NCBI GenBank assembly: GCA_964304625.1
Contig: OZ199839.1
Span: forward strand, 3,162,001 to 3,226,000
DNA: 64,000 nt
Source: Kudoa neothunni
Lineage: Eukaryota; Cnidaria
Reading direction: 5' to 3'
Below the pieces are notes generated by a model that was not told where the DNA came from, ran no database searches, and worked only from the letters and a program-made list of their open reading frames with translations. Of this stretch, positions 47,913 through 60,612 are shown in pieces. The translations under genes were made by a program, and so were the position numbers. Every line of letters starts with the position of its first letter. The stretch's first letter is position 1.

Positions 47913-50900
47913 TTTGAATTTGAAATTAATTTAAGTAGTAGAATTAGTCGTTATTAATTATTATTATTGTTAGGATTTTTTCTCTTATATTAAATTTATA
48001 TGCACTGAGAAAAACCTCCAATTTAATTGTTCTCAACAATTATTACTAAATTCAACAACGGTCATTGCGCACTTTTTTGGGGATGGCAAAAAGGTACGCA
48101 ATATCCATATAATTGCGCGCGCATGAAATATATAAAACTCAATCCTTTTCTTTAAAACGAACTGATTAATAATAATAATATGACCATCTTTCTAGATTTA
48201 TTCAAACTTTAAAAGTTGAGAATTAAGGGCAAGCTTGATCGTCTCTGTGTATCTAGAAAGGTGTTCTTTCTGAATTAGTTTTCGATAAATTTTTCTTTTA
48301 AATCTAATTTTGGGAATTAAATTATAAACAGATTTGGATTTACCAAGGTTTCATTGGGTAAAAAAAGCAAAAGATGTACGTAAGAACCATGGCATATAGG
48401 GGTGTGCGCGTGTTTGGATTAAAGTTGTTATTTTACGTTTAATTTGATTTTGAAATTTACGATTTAATCTTATAAAATCGGCTATATTTATATTCATTTA
48501 AAAATTTTTAACAATGACGCAATTAGATATTATTACAGTTGAAAAACGTAATGAAATATTTTTATAAAAAACGGGCTTAAAAATGTTAATTTTTAATTGT
48601 GAAGCAAAAAACATGATAACTAAATCCAAAAAATGCAATTTGTTCCAACATATTCGATTTTTAATATTATCATTTATGATATGAGGCCTGTGTTCAGAAT
48701 TCAAAAAATTTTTACAATTAAACATAGTTGTCAGTAATCAATAATGATGTTTTAGTTTATAAATTTTTTTAGCGGTTTTCTATAGCTAAATTTAAAAGAT
48801 ATGTAATTAATATTTGAAGATATATACCATCGGATTTTTTAAACAGTTGTTTCCCACATTATAGTGGTATTAATCTGTACGAAATTTATAATGAAAATTA
48901 TAACACCTATAATAAATTTAATCAAAAAGGGTTAAACAGACATATTTGATTTTTTTCTATTCTACTTATTTCATCATAATAATCCAAAAATAAGTGACAG
49001 CTAAATGTCTCATTGTAGTTTTTTTCTCAAATTGTTTACAGTTTAATTCATTGACGTGAGTCTTATTTTCCTAAAGAAATATTATACTAGGAGTTACATA
49101 AAAATAAAATATTATGGATTTCAGGAAATGAAAAATAAAAATTCTTCTCCATACAGCCGTTAGATTGCGCAGACATAAAAACAAAACTTAGTAATATTTC
49201 GAAATTAATATAAAATGATTAATTTAAAAATAATGTTATACGCGAGAGTTATCTTTTTATTACATAATTTTAATATTTTATATAAGGTCTAACGAATTTG
49301 TTCATCCATTCGCACCTATATACACGTATCTTGCAAATTTTAAAGAATAAACACTTTAGTTTATTATTTATCAATAAAAATTGATTTTAATAGATTCATT
49401 AAATCGAAAGGAAATAAAATTTAATTATATTATTTTTACTGATTGTTGTTGGTTAGATTCTTCCAAGATTTTATTGGATCACGTATCTTTTAATCATCAA
49501 TTAGATCGTTCATATTAGTCTCTCAGAGATATATGCATCAAATAAATCAATTTGTATTTAATGATTTAGCTCACAATTTTCTATATAAAATATTTAAATC
49601 TCATCCACATTTTTAACATTATCCATTTGTCGTGGTTACATCAATAACATTAAATATAATAAAACTATTTTTTAATTTAATCAGCAATTAAAATTCTGCT
49701 GTAATGAAGAAATTTACTCTTTATTTTTATTATTATCTATTTTATGCAATAAAATAGAGTTAATTTAACCCTTAAACAATCTAATAGTAAAAGCATACAT
49801 TCAGGTGTTATCATTATAGTTTTTAATCTACGTACAGTGACCAACAATTGTAGTTTAAAATCAATGAACCTACTCAGATTTAAATAACAACATGTAATCC
49901 TGTAAGGAAACCAAAGTACTAATTAATTTGTACACGTGAATAAAATTTTCAATTATAAAAATATTTCTATTTTTCTGTATTGACTATTAGTTCAATTTTT
50001 GCTGTTTAATAAATTAATCCTGTATCATTTTTATTAATATAAAAATAGAAAAACGTGGTGTCAAAGTTTAATTTCGTTCAACTTCTTTAACATAAAAATC
50101 ACCAAATAATGATACACTTTGATTTTGAGATATTGTTAAATTTAATGGTTGCTAAAATTAGTGCTCAATATCCATTTTTTAGCATCTATAAAAAAGATTT
50201 TCAATAAATAACTCCAAATGTTTCTTTAATAGCATATAAGATTTATAAGCTAGAACTGCATTTTAGAAAACGCCAAAATAATGACACACAATGAAAAGTG
50301 GGAAATATCCACCTATGCAATAACCGTTGTTGACTGTATAGTAGTTGTGTTTGCATCATTTTATGTTTTAGTAAATTATTTTTCATAATTTTTTCCTGAA
50401 TCTTCGGTTAATATAAAAATTACGCGTTATATCACATTTTAGAGTAAATAACTACCGAATGTACATGTATAACATAGTTAAACTAATATTCGCCCTTGGG
50501 GGAATCAGAGTGTTTATATATCCCACAAGTGTAATTAAAAGAAATATTAAAATCTTGCTTATCTATATTAGTAGAATTTAAAATTATTAGAATTTTTTTA
50601 TACGCTTAGTTTCCACAAAATATATTCGATAGATATATTTTTTATTAATTTTCCTGGCACAATATTAATAAAAATGTGCATACGATAATATCAACTTTAA
50701 ATTTTTAATAACTAAATCATATAAAATAATTTTGAATTTATTTTTTTGAATTTTATTTTAAATTAACAATTTTGCTATAATTATGATGTTTATTTTATTT
50801 CAATATGCGCAAAAATTAATATACCGAAAAGCGCCGCTAACCATAAATTTTAATTATAAATTTTCTTTTATACAAATAATTCATCCAATGAAACCATTGA

Positions 50901-51700
50901 ATAATTAGAACTGACGGGAAATAATCATATGATATTCTCAATTAGCGACTTGACTATTACTATGGTTGATTTATATACGGTGAACGCTGGAATATCCGGA
51001 AAAAACTTAAAATTTTTTTAGATTTTATCGTAACTAGATGTTGATAAATGCTCGATTAACTGCATTCTCGCTATCCGCCAAGAAAACCACTTGATTCATA
51101 TCCTTTGGATGAACAAACCTTTATTGTATAAGAGTTTTACTTAATCTCGCCATTTTTGCAATCACACTTGTCTGATTTGCAACGAGCCACGTTATGATTT
51201 TCGACTGGTGTACCCGCGCAAAAAGCCAAAAGAAACACCAACTGGATTGAAATAAGTACGAGAGAGACAATTAGTAAATATTAACAAATGTTTAAATAGG
51301 GTGAGAGGTTCTAGATTCCAACGTTGTCCGGGTCTTTATTTTGACACTTTGCATCACCGCTTTTGATCTAAAGACGGTTTCTAATATTAACAATACTGAG
51401 AGGTATTGGCCCCAAGATTCTTCACCAAATCGTAGCTACAACGCTAGTGACGTAATCCATGGAGAAACGGGGACCAAATACTCTTTGAGTAAAGAAGGAT
51501 ATGGTTTCCAATTCTTACCTCAATGGCTGCAACGGGGATTCCGTTTTGGCGCCAATTCATGGAAGGCTCGAGCTCCAACACTTTTATAAAGATAAGAGAT
51601 TACGAAATCTGGAGAGGAGTTATGTTCCATCAATAAGCTATAATATTGTTGGCAAAATTCATTTGGGGTAGAAATCTACTCCATTTTACTTAGAAGGTTA
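47913..51700. other. Intergenic AT-rich DNA
   Basis: No gene is recognised. A less AT-rich open frame at 51341-51589 (WPQDSSPNRS..., FLPQWLQRGFRFG) lies just before a transposase remnant but matches nothing I know. Confidence 0.45.
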
Positions 51701-52170
51701 AAAAGGGTAGATCCTTGAGAAATATTTTCGTAATTGCCGCGATAAATAAAAGTTGTAGTATCTACAATAAAATTCTTGTGAAAGCAGCCAACGAAGATAA
51801 TTTCAAATTATCTCTTCGAGAATTAAAGGAAACTTTCTTTTTATAATAAATCGTTCGTCCAATGTTTATAATGAACTACGTCAGTATTCGCCATTATAAA
51901 GGTCTTCAAGGTCTGATTGTTGAGGAAAATATACTGATAAAATATTTCCCGCTCAATAAATCTTTTCTTAAATATATTAAGAAAATTTATTTCCTGTGTG
52001 TGAAAAATTTAATTACGAGAAAAACCGTCAAAATGAAACTGACTTTCCACGGGAAATATCGGTGTTTTGATGAGATACCATCTTCACATTGTGATGGATT
52101 CTATAGAAAGATCCTATGATGCATCACACGTTTTTCTCGATGTGAAGTTATTTTGGAATAAACATTAAAT
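51700..52170 (+). mobile_element. Decayed IS630/Tc1-like transposase fragment
   Basis: Fragments align with the transposase of the element at 23465-24841. RSLRNIFVIAAINKS corresponds to KLRNISVIAAMNKYG, NEDNFKLSLRELKE to NGEDFKEFLIELAD, and RHYKGLQGLIVEE to THHYRGISEILAT. The C-terminal EIPSSHCDGFYRKIL corresponds to the segment before the terminal RYISRC. The catalytic motifs are lost. No terminal repeats were found. Confidence 0.65.
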
Positions 52171-52296
52171 GTATATTAAATCTATTTTTATCATGATTTC
52201 TTTCTGCGCATATAAAATAATGACTAGTTTGAGTGGAAAATTCTGTATAATAATTTTGCATTCAAGAGTGCTCAATTCCTATTTAAAATAGGTGGA

Positions 52297-52413
52297 GACT
52301 ATTGACACCGTAAAATTTAATCCTAAACGACATGTACGCACGCTACATAATGATTTAATTTCTAAGAACCTGCTATATTTAATACCTGGACATTATTTAC
52401 GGTGCCAATAGTC
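52297..52413. repeat. Short MITE-like inverted repeat
   Basis: GACTATTGACACCGTAAA and the reverse complement of GACTATTGGCACCGTAAA (17 of 18 match) bound a 117-bp unit. It lies about 70 bp upstream of the start of the second copy of the duplication. Confidence 0.7.
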
Positions 52414-52955
52414 ACTTGCTTTAGTTAGCTTTAGAGAGAACAAAGTTATTTTTATGAACTTTTTAGTATAAAGTTATAGTAAAAATTTTTATTTAGTGAT
52501 CTACAGACTCGATCTAACTTGTTAGTGAGTTTTTCAATCATCCAGATTGACGTATCTTTTTTGATTCACACATTGTTAGGATTCCTCGTGATATTATGCT
52601 TTTTGCTTAACGTGTGACTTCAATAGCAAAATAAAAATTTCCTTAATTTAACAGATATGGTTTAATTTTTAATATATAATATTTTCCTGTTGGTGTATTT
52701 AAGGGGAATGCATTGAGTTAAATCTCAGATGGGTGTTTTCACCCGAGAATTGTAAGAGTGAATATCGACATGTATTATATGATCGTGAGGATTTAGTTTA
52801 ATTTGTCAATTATATTGAAATTGGTATAATTAGAAATAATAATGAGGTATTATTGATTCACACATAAACATATTATTTAATTTTCTATTAGCACCACGAC
52901 GTAAATCAATTCAGTGAGCAACTTGATATATTGGATAATTATTATCGATAAGATA

Positions 52956-55591
52956 ATGTTACTTTTTTCGTTAGTAACTACACTAGTAATTTTTGTTCCT
53001 GGTAACGTTTCTATATTAATTAAAAATAGTTTTTTAATCTATCCCAACAAAATTTTTCAGATATTTATGCAAATATATCTGTAAGACGTTGCAATATTAA
53101 TCACACGTATAAACCTAGCTTGAATGTATTGGATGTTTGGTTGGAGCTTACACAACCATTAAAATACGTTGAAATTGGTTGGAAGTTAGTTGACTCATTG
53201 GAAGGAACCACCGTTCGATTATCTAGGAAAAGTCTGATAAAATGTGACACTGACAATATATGTGGCATGTCGATTTACGACGTGAACAGGCTGAGATCAT
53301 ATTTTTTGTTTGTTGATACAGAGGTTTGTGTATCATATGGAGCGTTGAAAATATATCGACGTGAGTTTAGTTTTGTAAATTGCGTCGAAATGAAAATTAC
53401 AATATTTTAGAACCTGAAAATAATGTTATCGATTATACAATTAACGGAGAATCGAGAATAATTTTCAAAAGTGATTTATTTAATCACAAAAAATATATTT
53501 GTCACATTTTAATCAAAAATATTGTCTATCAATCTAATACTGAAACCAAATCTGAATCGATTTATGGTTATTGTGACGAACCATCATACCAAATTCCACC
53601 TAATGCCATTACAATTAATTTATCAGTTCAAATGATGGATATGATTTATCCAACCGATTTAGTTATAAAAAGTGATACATAAACTCTTTTTAAGATTAAT
53701 GATAATTTTTAGCCAATCATTTCAAGGAAAACTCACTTGTGTTTGATACAAAACCCACAGGAGAATTTCATATAATTTTGAATGGATTAGAAATTGAGCA
53801 AAATAACTTGTATATGATTGAAAATTACTTTACTGATCCAAAAGAACTTTATATGACTACAGAAGAAACTTTATGCTCTAAACAACCAGTTGAAGGTGAT
53901 AAAATAAAGTTTACGTGCAGATCACCTCATGGTGACTTTCTTAATTTCAAATTGGAGAACGAAAACAGCAAAACTAATTTAATGCGTTCTACAAAATTTA
54001 GTATAGAAGCTTTTTTGTTTTTGTGTATAATAATATATTTTATAGTCGATAAGAGTCAATTTTTTAATGTGATAGAAGAATTTCATCGCTTTAAAATTGT
54101 TGCCAATAGTGGCACGACCATGCAGCAAGTAGAATATGTGTTGGATGAGTTATCCGACAACAAATTGGTACGTAGATTCATTTGTAGAATAAAAAATAAA
54201 AGTGGATGTGTTGGATTGTTCATCGACAATATGATCATTTTTGAAAAAGATTTCCTCAAGTCATATAAACTGCTCTTGTCGTATGGAAGCTCCCATTGGG
54301 AAGTAACTTCCGAATGGAACTCATCACTGTTTAAGGTTCATTATGCTGTTGAAAAAAATAAAATGACTATTTGGTCAAATATACCTGAAGATTATCAAAT
54401 CAGTTGTGTGTACACATTGGTGAGGGTTGACACTTTCTTGGATGGTTATAATAACGCTGGAACATACGACACGTACGGATCTTTATCGCATGATGGCTAT
54501 AAATCGTGCAACAACTATACAATCGATCTCTCCACGACTACGCCGAATTCGTTGCACATATATATCCCCCAAATGAATTATCTTTACACTATTAGAAATC
54601 TTTATGAAAAATTAAATTTTAATGTGGTGAGAAGTCAAGAGGGTATAAAAATAAATACCAACTTCAACGATGAATATTGGTCTTACAAGTTTGTCAATAA
54701 TGAGGAGATTCTAAATATGGAATATATGAATCGGAATAAAATGGTAACGGCTGATACATACGTCAAATGTGATTCAAAAATTTCACTCCCTGAACCTGAT
54801 ATCGCCCCTACTGGACTATATCTTAAATTGGCGGTTCCTGGCAATATTTTCTATGTTGATTTATTCTACAGTATTTGATTTGGTTTTAGTGATCTGAATA
54901 TTAAATTTCTTACTCATTATAAAATTAGACGATGAGAAACTAGATGCCAGTATTGATGATTCTACACCTAACATATTCAGTATCAATATCCAACTCCCTC
55001 TAGATAAAGATCTCATAAAGCATATCGTAGTATATCAGATTGATGGAGATAGACAAAAATCGCCTTATATATGTTTCAGATGTGAAAATGATTGTTCGGA
55101 CAACCTAAAGATAGAAAATAATGTTGGCGTATTAAGCATAGGTTTGATATTTGCAAGAACTGTTTATCTAGAGATACTATTGAAGAATGATAGGACAATG
55201 AATAAAGTGCTCCACTTACGTATGAGAATATAAGCGTTTATTATATTTGTATGGTTGGATAATTTAGCCGATATTCGTGTTAACTATGATCTCAGATGGT
55301 CTGATGATGCTTTTGATATATTGCCAATGAAAAACGTTAACCAGTATGAGTACTGCGATTTCATTATTAGCTCCAACGAGAAATCTAATAAAGATAGAAA
55401 AACTAAATTATTATATGTTGATAAATGCAACAAAAAAGTTAGGACGCTTCGAGGACTGTATGATGAAAATCACATCTCAGTGTACAACAGAATGCGACTG
55501 CTTTTCAAAACTTCCTTCAACATATGTATGCAATAATTATATTACTGCGATTAAACTAAGACTTAACTATTCGGGATTATTATTCTACTAA
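52956..55591 (+). CDS. Gene A': second copy of the secreted protein
   Basis: The exon plan equals that of gene A shifted by 34039: 52956-53001, 53061-53360, 53411-53671, 53713-54000, 54046-54870, 54929-55219, 55268-55437 and 55481-55591. The predicted product is identical over all 763 residues, with the same signal peptide, the same C-x(3-5)-C modules and no membrane helix. Complete protein identity beside sharply diverged patches in gene B' means that either the duplication is very recent or the A copies are homogenised by gene conversion. Family and function are as uncertain as for gene A. Confidence 0.8.
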
Positions 55592-55742
55592 TAAGTTTAT
55601 ATAACAGCATAACAAATGGATTCAATCCCCCCAAAATAAAGGTTTATCTATGATTCTTAGGTAAAAGCGTAAATCAATCTACAAATTTCAAAAATTTACA
55701 TATATATCAATTTTAATAGAAAATCGGTTGGGCATTGATTGC

Positions 55743-56861
55743 TAGGGGTTAAGACGGTTCGGTTTCGGTTCAACATTTCGGGTTTGTAATTAATTTTTCC
55801 AATTATCGATGTCAATTTTTTTTCATGAAAAAAATATGTAAAAATGTGATTGGTCGAAATTTTATTTTAATCGTTCTTTGTTTAAAAATACTCTTTAAAT
55901 CCAAATTTTGAATTATTGTACAATAGAATTAAATTATATATTAGTTTTTATTGTTTTAATTAATTTTATTATTTAATGTTGTTTGTTATTACCTCTAAAA
56001 ACGATTATAAATATTTTAATATTAAATTCTTTAAAACGCACTATGAAAAATTCTATAGTTCAAATTTCAATTTAGTTATTTCTATTTTCATAAATGAACA
56101 CAATAGTTTCAAGTTTCGAGTGGCTCAATTTTGTTCTCAACGGGGAAATAGCACGGTTGCATAAGGTAAACATCTGTCTGCGTCAATGCTCGTAGGTCTA
56201 ACGTTAGAAAGAGTTTTACAAACCCTTTCTAAATGATCTGGCATCACACCGTGATTAATAAGATTGGTAATTTCGTTAAATGCTAACAATATTTTGTTTT
56301 GTTTGGTCTGGGAAGGTGATTTATCAAATTGTCTAAATTTATCTCAGATTCGGAAGGTTTATAATTTTGGATTTGATCATTCAGTTCAATGAAATTAACT
56401 GCGTCTTCTAGCTCCAAATTTATTATCTTTTGTAGAAAATATTCTTTATACAACTGTTTAAATCGATTCTTAAAAATATAAATATATCGGACCAAACGGT
56501 GCGTAGTTCAAAGAAGCATTTGATAAATTTCATTTTTAAAATTTCTGAAATGGATCCATCAATATATGAGAAGTCCTCGATTGTATCAGTGAGTATGAGT
56601 CACATTCATTACATTTTGCTCTTTTATTAGAAAGACTAACAAAATAGCCCCAAATACCTGATACAATTCCTGTAATACTAAATACAAAATTTATTCCCTG
56701 TTAAAACACGTCATTCAAAAATATTTATTGCCCTTTTTCTATTTTAAAACCGCGTTTACTTATTTAAGACTGTAAGAATTAATAATAAAAGCTAATTTCT
56801 ATTAATTAAAAAATAAATTTTCAAAACCGACTGTTAAACACCTAACCGATCTTAACCCCTA
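55743..56861 (-). mobile_element. hAT element inserted after the duplication
   Basis: The ends TAGGGGTTAAGACGGTT and, inward from the right, TAGGGGTTAAGATCGGTT are flanked by ttgattgc and ttggttac. The empty site in the first copy (21663-21670) reads ttaattac. This supports an 8-bp target duplication and therefore hAT. The minus strand keeps transposase pieces: a BED-finger-like KCNECDSYSLIQSRTSHIL near 56630-56570, an acidic middle, and a C-terminal segment NVRPTSIDADRCLPYATVLF resembling the hAT dimerisation region. At 1.1 kb it is internally deleted. Confidence 0.85.
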
Positions 56862-56989
56862 TTGGTTACTTGATAACAAAATCGAAAAATCACGATATGT
56901 AGTTTTATGAAACAATTCTTACACTGTTTACACGTTTTCAAATAAAAAGCACATATTTGTAGAGATATACGAAGCATTATCCTTTATCC

Positions 56990-57981
56990 ATTATATATAT
57001 AAAACTGAGTTGTCCGCAGGGGTGTGATCCCTAAGTACGCATGAACGGAAAAAGTTTTTACATATAGATAAATATCTATGTAACTGTTAATAGTTTAAGG
57101 TAATTTAAAAATTATCTCAATTGTTATCACACTGACAAAAATTCAAAATTAATGTAGGAAATTGTGTTGTCCTCGACGCTAGGTTTCTTAAGCGGATTAC
57201 GTAGTTTCAATAATAGGATTATATCTATCGATTCATGGCGACATTTGTCTATACTGCACTTCTGCGAGTTGTTTTGAACGTTCTTAATGGTTCACTCTTA
57301 AACTATATATCCACGAGTTCATGATAAATTATATATCGTTTATCTATCTGTATATTTAAAGTAGATGTATCCACTTGGATGTGTGCTTAAATACATTCCG
57401 TATTTTTTGAGCTTTTAATATATTTGGCTTTATTAGTACACTTTAAAAGTATTATAGGTGGCATTTAATATAGCAAAAATATGAAAATTTTCTAAATTAA
57501 TGAAGAATTACAAACGTATGTTGTAATCGGATGGATTCAATCCTTACATATTGAAACTAGGTTCCCGAATTTCATTATAACGACTGTTAGACTTAATTTT
57601 GAACGATCCAATTTAATATATAGATTGAAATCTTACTTTATCCAGTTATTTAAATATTTTTGTTCAAATTAAGAGGCTATACAGCGGTTTTGAGGAAAGA
57701 GTGTATATAAATGTGTCGGATAGAGATATTAATTTGAGCAATATAAACTAATCATCGTAAGTTATTATCGAGTTATTCAGGTTTTTCCACTGAATAATCT
57801 CTTCAAAATGATCTCAGTTTTTTACTGTGCCCATCACAGTCGTTAAAAGTATGATATTTAAAAAAATGTACTCAATTTCTCCTATGAGCTAATCAAGAGT
57901 CTTAATTTCTTTATTTTTTGACCGTAAATATCTATGATGAAATATTCCCAATCCCGTACGAAGCTGGGCTGTTCGCGCTAA
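56990..57981 (+). mobile_element. Helitron-like element in second copy
   Basis: It starts TATATATAAAACTGAG...AAGTACGCATGAACG and ends GAAGCTGGGCTGTTCGCG followed by CTAA and T. It occupies the same position as the element at 21790 in the first copy, but the two are far more diverged than the surrounding DNA. No coding capacity is seen. Confidence 0.5.
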
Positions 57982-59644
57982 TATTTAATAAGCAATACAA
58001 ATAAAATCCCTAAAATTATAATTTTTATACGGTTATAAAAATATAAATAAATAGAAAAAAATATAACTGTTATACTATTAATTTAATAATTATTCAAATA
58101 AATAATACTTCTCGGATATTTACATAGTCAAAAGTATACACTGGGTAATCGATGATATGCAATTTAATTAATAAAATATATTATAGTTTATACTAGCGCT
58201 AATTCTCAGCTTTGCCAGGCACTATATGATGGAAAATTTTAACATTTAGTTTTATTTTTGAATGGAGAAATTCTACGTAATATTCAATTAAATTAGCGCG
58301 CTAAACCCTGTAAATTTTATTGTTCTATTTTAAGTGTTGTTTTTTATAGCTTGTCATTATTTTTGCAATGTGATGATTTTGGTAAATGAATTTATGCGCG
58401 CATTTTCCATTCAAATATAAAGAGGTATTGGGAGAAATTAATGAGTATTTTTAAGTTTATTTTACAAATTAGTGACAAAAAATATAATGGCCATAATTTA
58501 ATGGGAAATGTAATTAACGATTACAGTTTAGTTATTTATTAAAAAACGTCATTAAATAGCTTAAATAGTACATTCAGTTCTTTGCAAAATTTTGCGATAA
58601 AAATTAATCCTCTGATTACAAAATTTATTATGATGGTGACTATTCGCATTCCCGCGCTGCATGCGCGGAGGATAAAAGCATTGCCTCTATTCGTGCTTTT
58701 TCTCTTGTATTAGTTGTTGCAGAAAAACGCTAATAGCCAAAAACGATAAATAATGTTTTTCGAACCATGAATATAATGATAAAAATATTTTTTTCTACCT
58801 TTTAATAATCAACGCAGTTTTTTAATTGTTTTAGTCCTCCTTTTACTTTAATGGAACGAAAATTGAAATTATATGAGCTAGAATTCTTTCCATTTGGTTG
58901 ATTTATGGAAAATGTGGTTTTAGTCCCGTATTAATCTTTTAAATTTTGTAGGCTCTTGTATAATTCGTTGCATTGACTACCACCAAGTGTATTTAATTGA
59001 TCCAATAATTCAGAACATAACTGTTTCTTGATTTTAAATGTATATTGGTCGGTAAAACATTCAAGGCAATATTTTGCGAATCAATATCGGGGGAGTTTAT
59101 AGTTGTTGAAAAATTGTACAATCACACTTGTATATATTATTTAGAAACGTAACCATTGCTGAATAAGATATAATGTGAACAAAGAACATGTTTTTTAAAT
59201 TCCAAATTGACATTAATTTCATATTTTGAGTCTCTAATTTGATTTTATCAATAGTAAAACTGTCAAACTTTTATTATTACCTTAATATCATCAATTTTGT
59301 GCTTCATAAGAATCAGATCATTTTTTTAAAATCATCACCATGGATGGTCTCACAGTAATTGAGTGTTGAATTGACTTGGTGAATTGACGAAGATTTGGAC
59401 ATAAATTTTTTATCTTGTCATGCTCTTGTTCAGTCCTGTTATTGGTATTTGAACCAAATGTCAGAGCATCAAGAAGATGAAAATCAGCCCAAATATTTTT
59501 AAGATTAATCAAGTTTTTCCCCAAATATTTTGAAAATACATTGGATTGGTCGAATATATTTCATTCAAGTTGAAGTAAAATGAGTCAGCGCTTTCAGAAT
59601 ATATTAAATTTTTTATCAGATTTTTTTTAAATTATCAGTTGTCT
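57982..59644. other. Spacer unique to second copy
   Basis: AT-rich DNA without a supported gene. It includes one more Helitron-like 3' terminus in minus orientation at 58192-58222 (CCTGGCAAAGCTGAGAATTA then GCGCTAG, T). Confidence 0.45.
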
Positions 59645-60116
59645 TTTTTTGTTTACAAGGTAAAGCCCCTGGCGCAACTTATTAGGTTGTGGAATTCTGG
59701 TTGGTCAGACCTCTTCCATTAACGCTTTAGGCACCGCAGGACGTAACATGAAACCCCGTCGCTTATTAAAATGCGGTAGTGTGAGACTTTAACCCGCTAA
59801 ACATCCTCGTCTCAGGGCGACCACCATCCCAAACCCTATCCCTTTAAGGACGTTGGCTCTGCGGGAACTGCAAATCACTTTGCCTTTCGATGGGTTCCGG
59901 AGATTCAAACGCCTATTCGCATTCGCGCTCACCTCACTTTATGCAAATCTGGCTGTCAGTGCACCCCACTCCACAGCGAGCGTACACGTTAACCATAGCT
60001 CCCAAATATGGGATAGAGACTCGCCGACAAGGAAGCAGTAGTCTGACCATCGGCGGATTCGAACGCATTATCTCAAGGTTCTGAGTCCGAGAGTCACACC
60101 GATGTGCTATCTGTCC
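59645..60116 (-). mobile_element. tRNA-derived SINE
   Basis: This is a sharply GC-richer block of about 470 bp. Read on the minus strand from 60116, it opens with a tRNA-like head: A box TAGCACATCGGTGTGAC and B box GCGTTCGAATCC (about 60066-60055), 27 bp apart. The 5' acceptor-stem bases have no pairing partner after the B box, so it is not a functional tRNA. The body is followed by an A/T-rich tail at about 59650. The source tRNA cannot be assigned. Confidence 0.7.
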
Positions 60117-60492
60117 TCAGCTACTTTTATATTATCAAATTAACAGAATCGTTTGTTGAATAAATCGTGGCCGTCTGAACTCATAACTCGCAAAACTAAT
60201 ATGCCGCATTAAAGATATATTCACATAAACTTTTCATGTAATTATTATCTAACTATTTTTTATTTCTAATACGTAAAAGTTGGCATAAAATTGTTCTATG
60301 GATTAAATGACTGTAATTTTTACGATAGATAATAATTGACGTATAGTTTCAAAAATCAACTAGAAAAATATTATTTGGCTTTGGGGCTAGTATTAATTGT
60401 TTTAAATAACTAATTTAAGAGTAAAAGCACATATAGAGGTAATGCTTTAATCCTCACTGCATACACCGAGGGAATGCAAATAGACATTATCA
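60117..60492. other. Spacer before second-copy homology
   Basis: No feature is visible; similarity to the first copy begins abruptly at about 60493. Confidence 0.4.
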
Positions 60493-60612
60493 TTTTATTA
60501 GCTGGTGTGGCAAGACCTATCCAACTATGTCATCTCGACCCTTGAATTTGTATTTTTAAATCAAGAAAATTCAAAATAAATTATTTTATAACATTGTTTT
60601 ATACATGGTAAA

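Larger units (their letters stand above)
52484..56990 (+). repeat. Tandem duplication, second copy, part 1
   Basis: Counterpart of 18445-21797. Gene A' is encoded without any amino-acid difference. The few differences lie in the upstream and intronic DNA; for example, a TATAAA at 18824-18829 is CATAAA here. A hAT insertion (55743-56861) interrupts the 3' flank. Confidence 0.97.

Noticed and set aside
51341-51589. Open frame of 82 codons (WPQDSSPNRS...) as a host gene
   Set aside because: Unrecognised, no splice context or signal peptide, and adjacent to a transposase remnant; not enough support.
59853-60084. Two overlapping open frames of 62-64 codons
   Set aside because: They lie in the GC-rich SINE body on the opposite strand and show no protein features.
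60050-60116. Possible functional tRNA on the minus strand
   Set aside because: A and B boxes are present, but the acceptor stem has no complement and the unit runs on into a SINE body.
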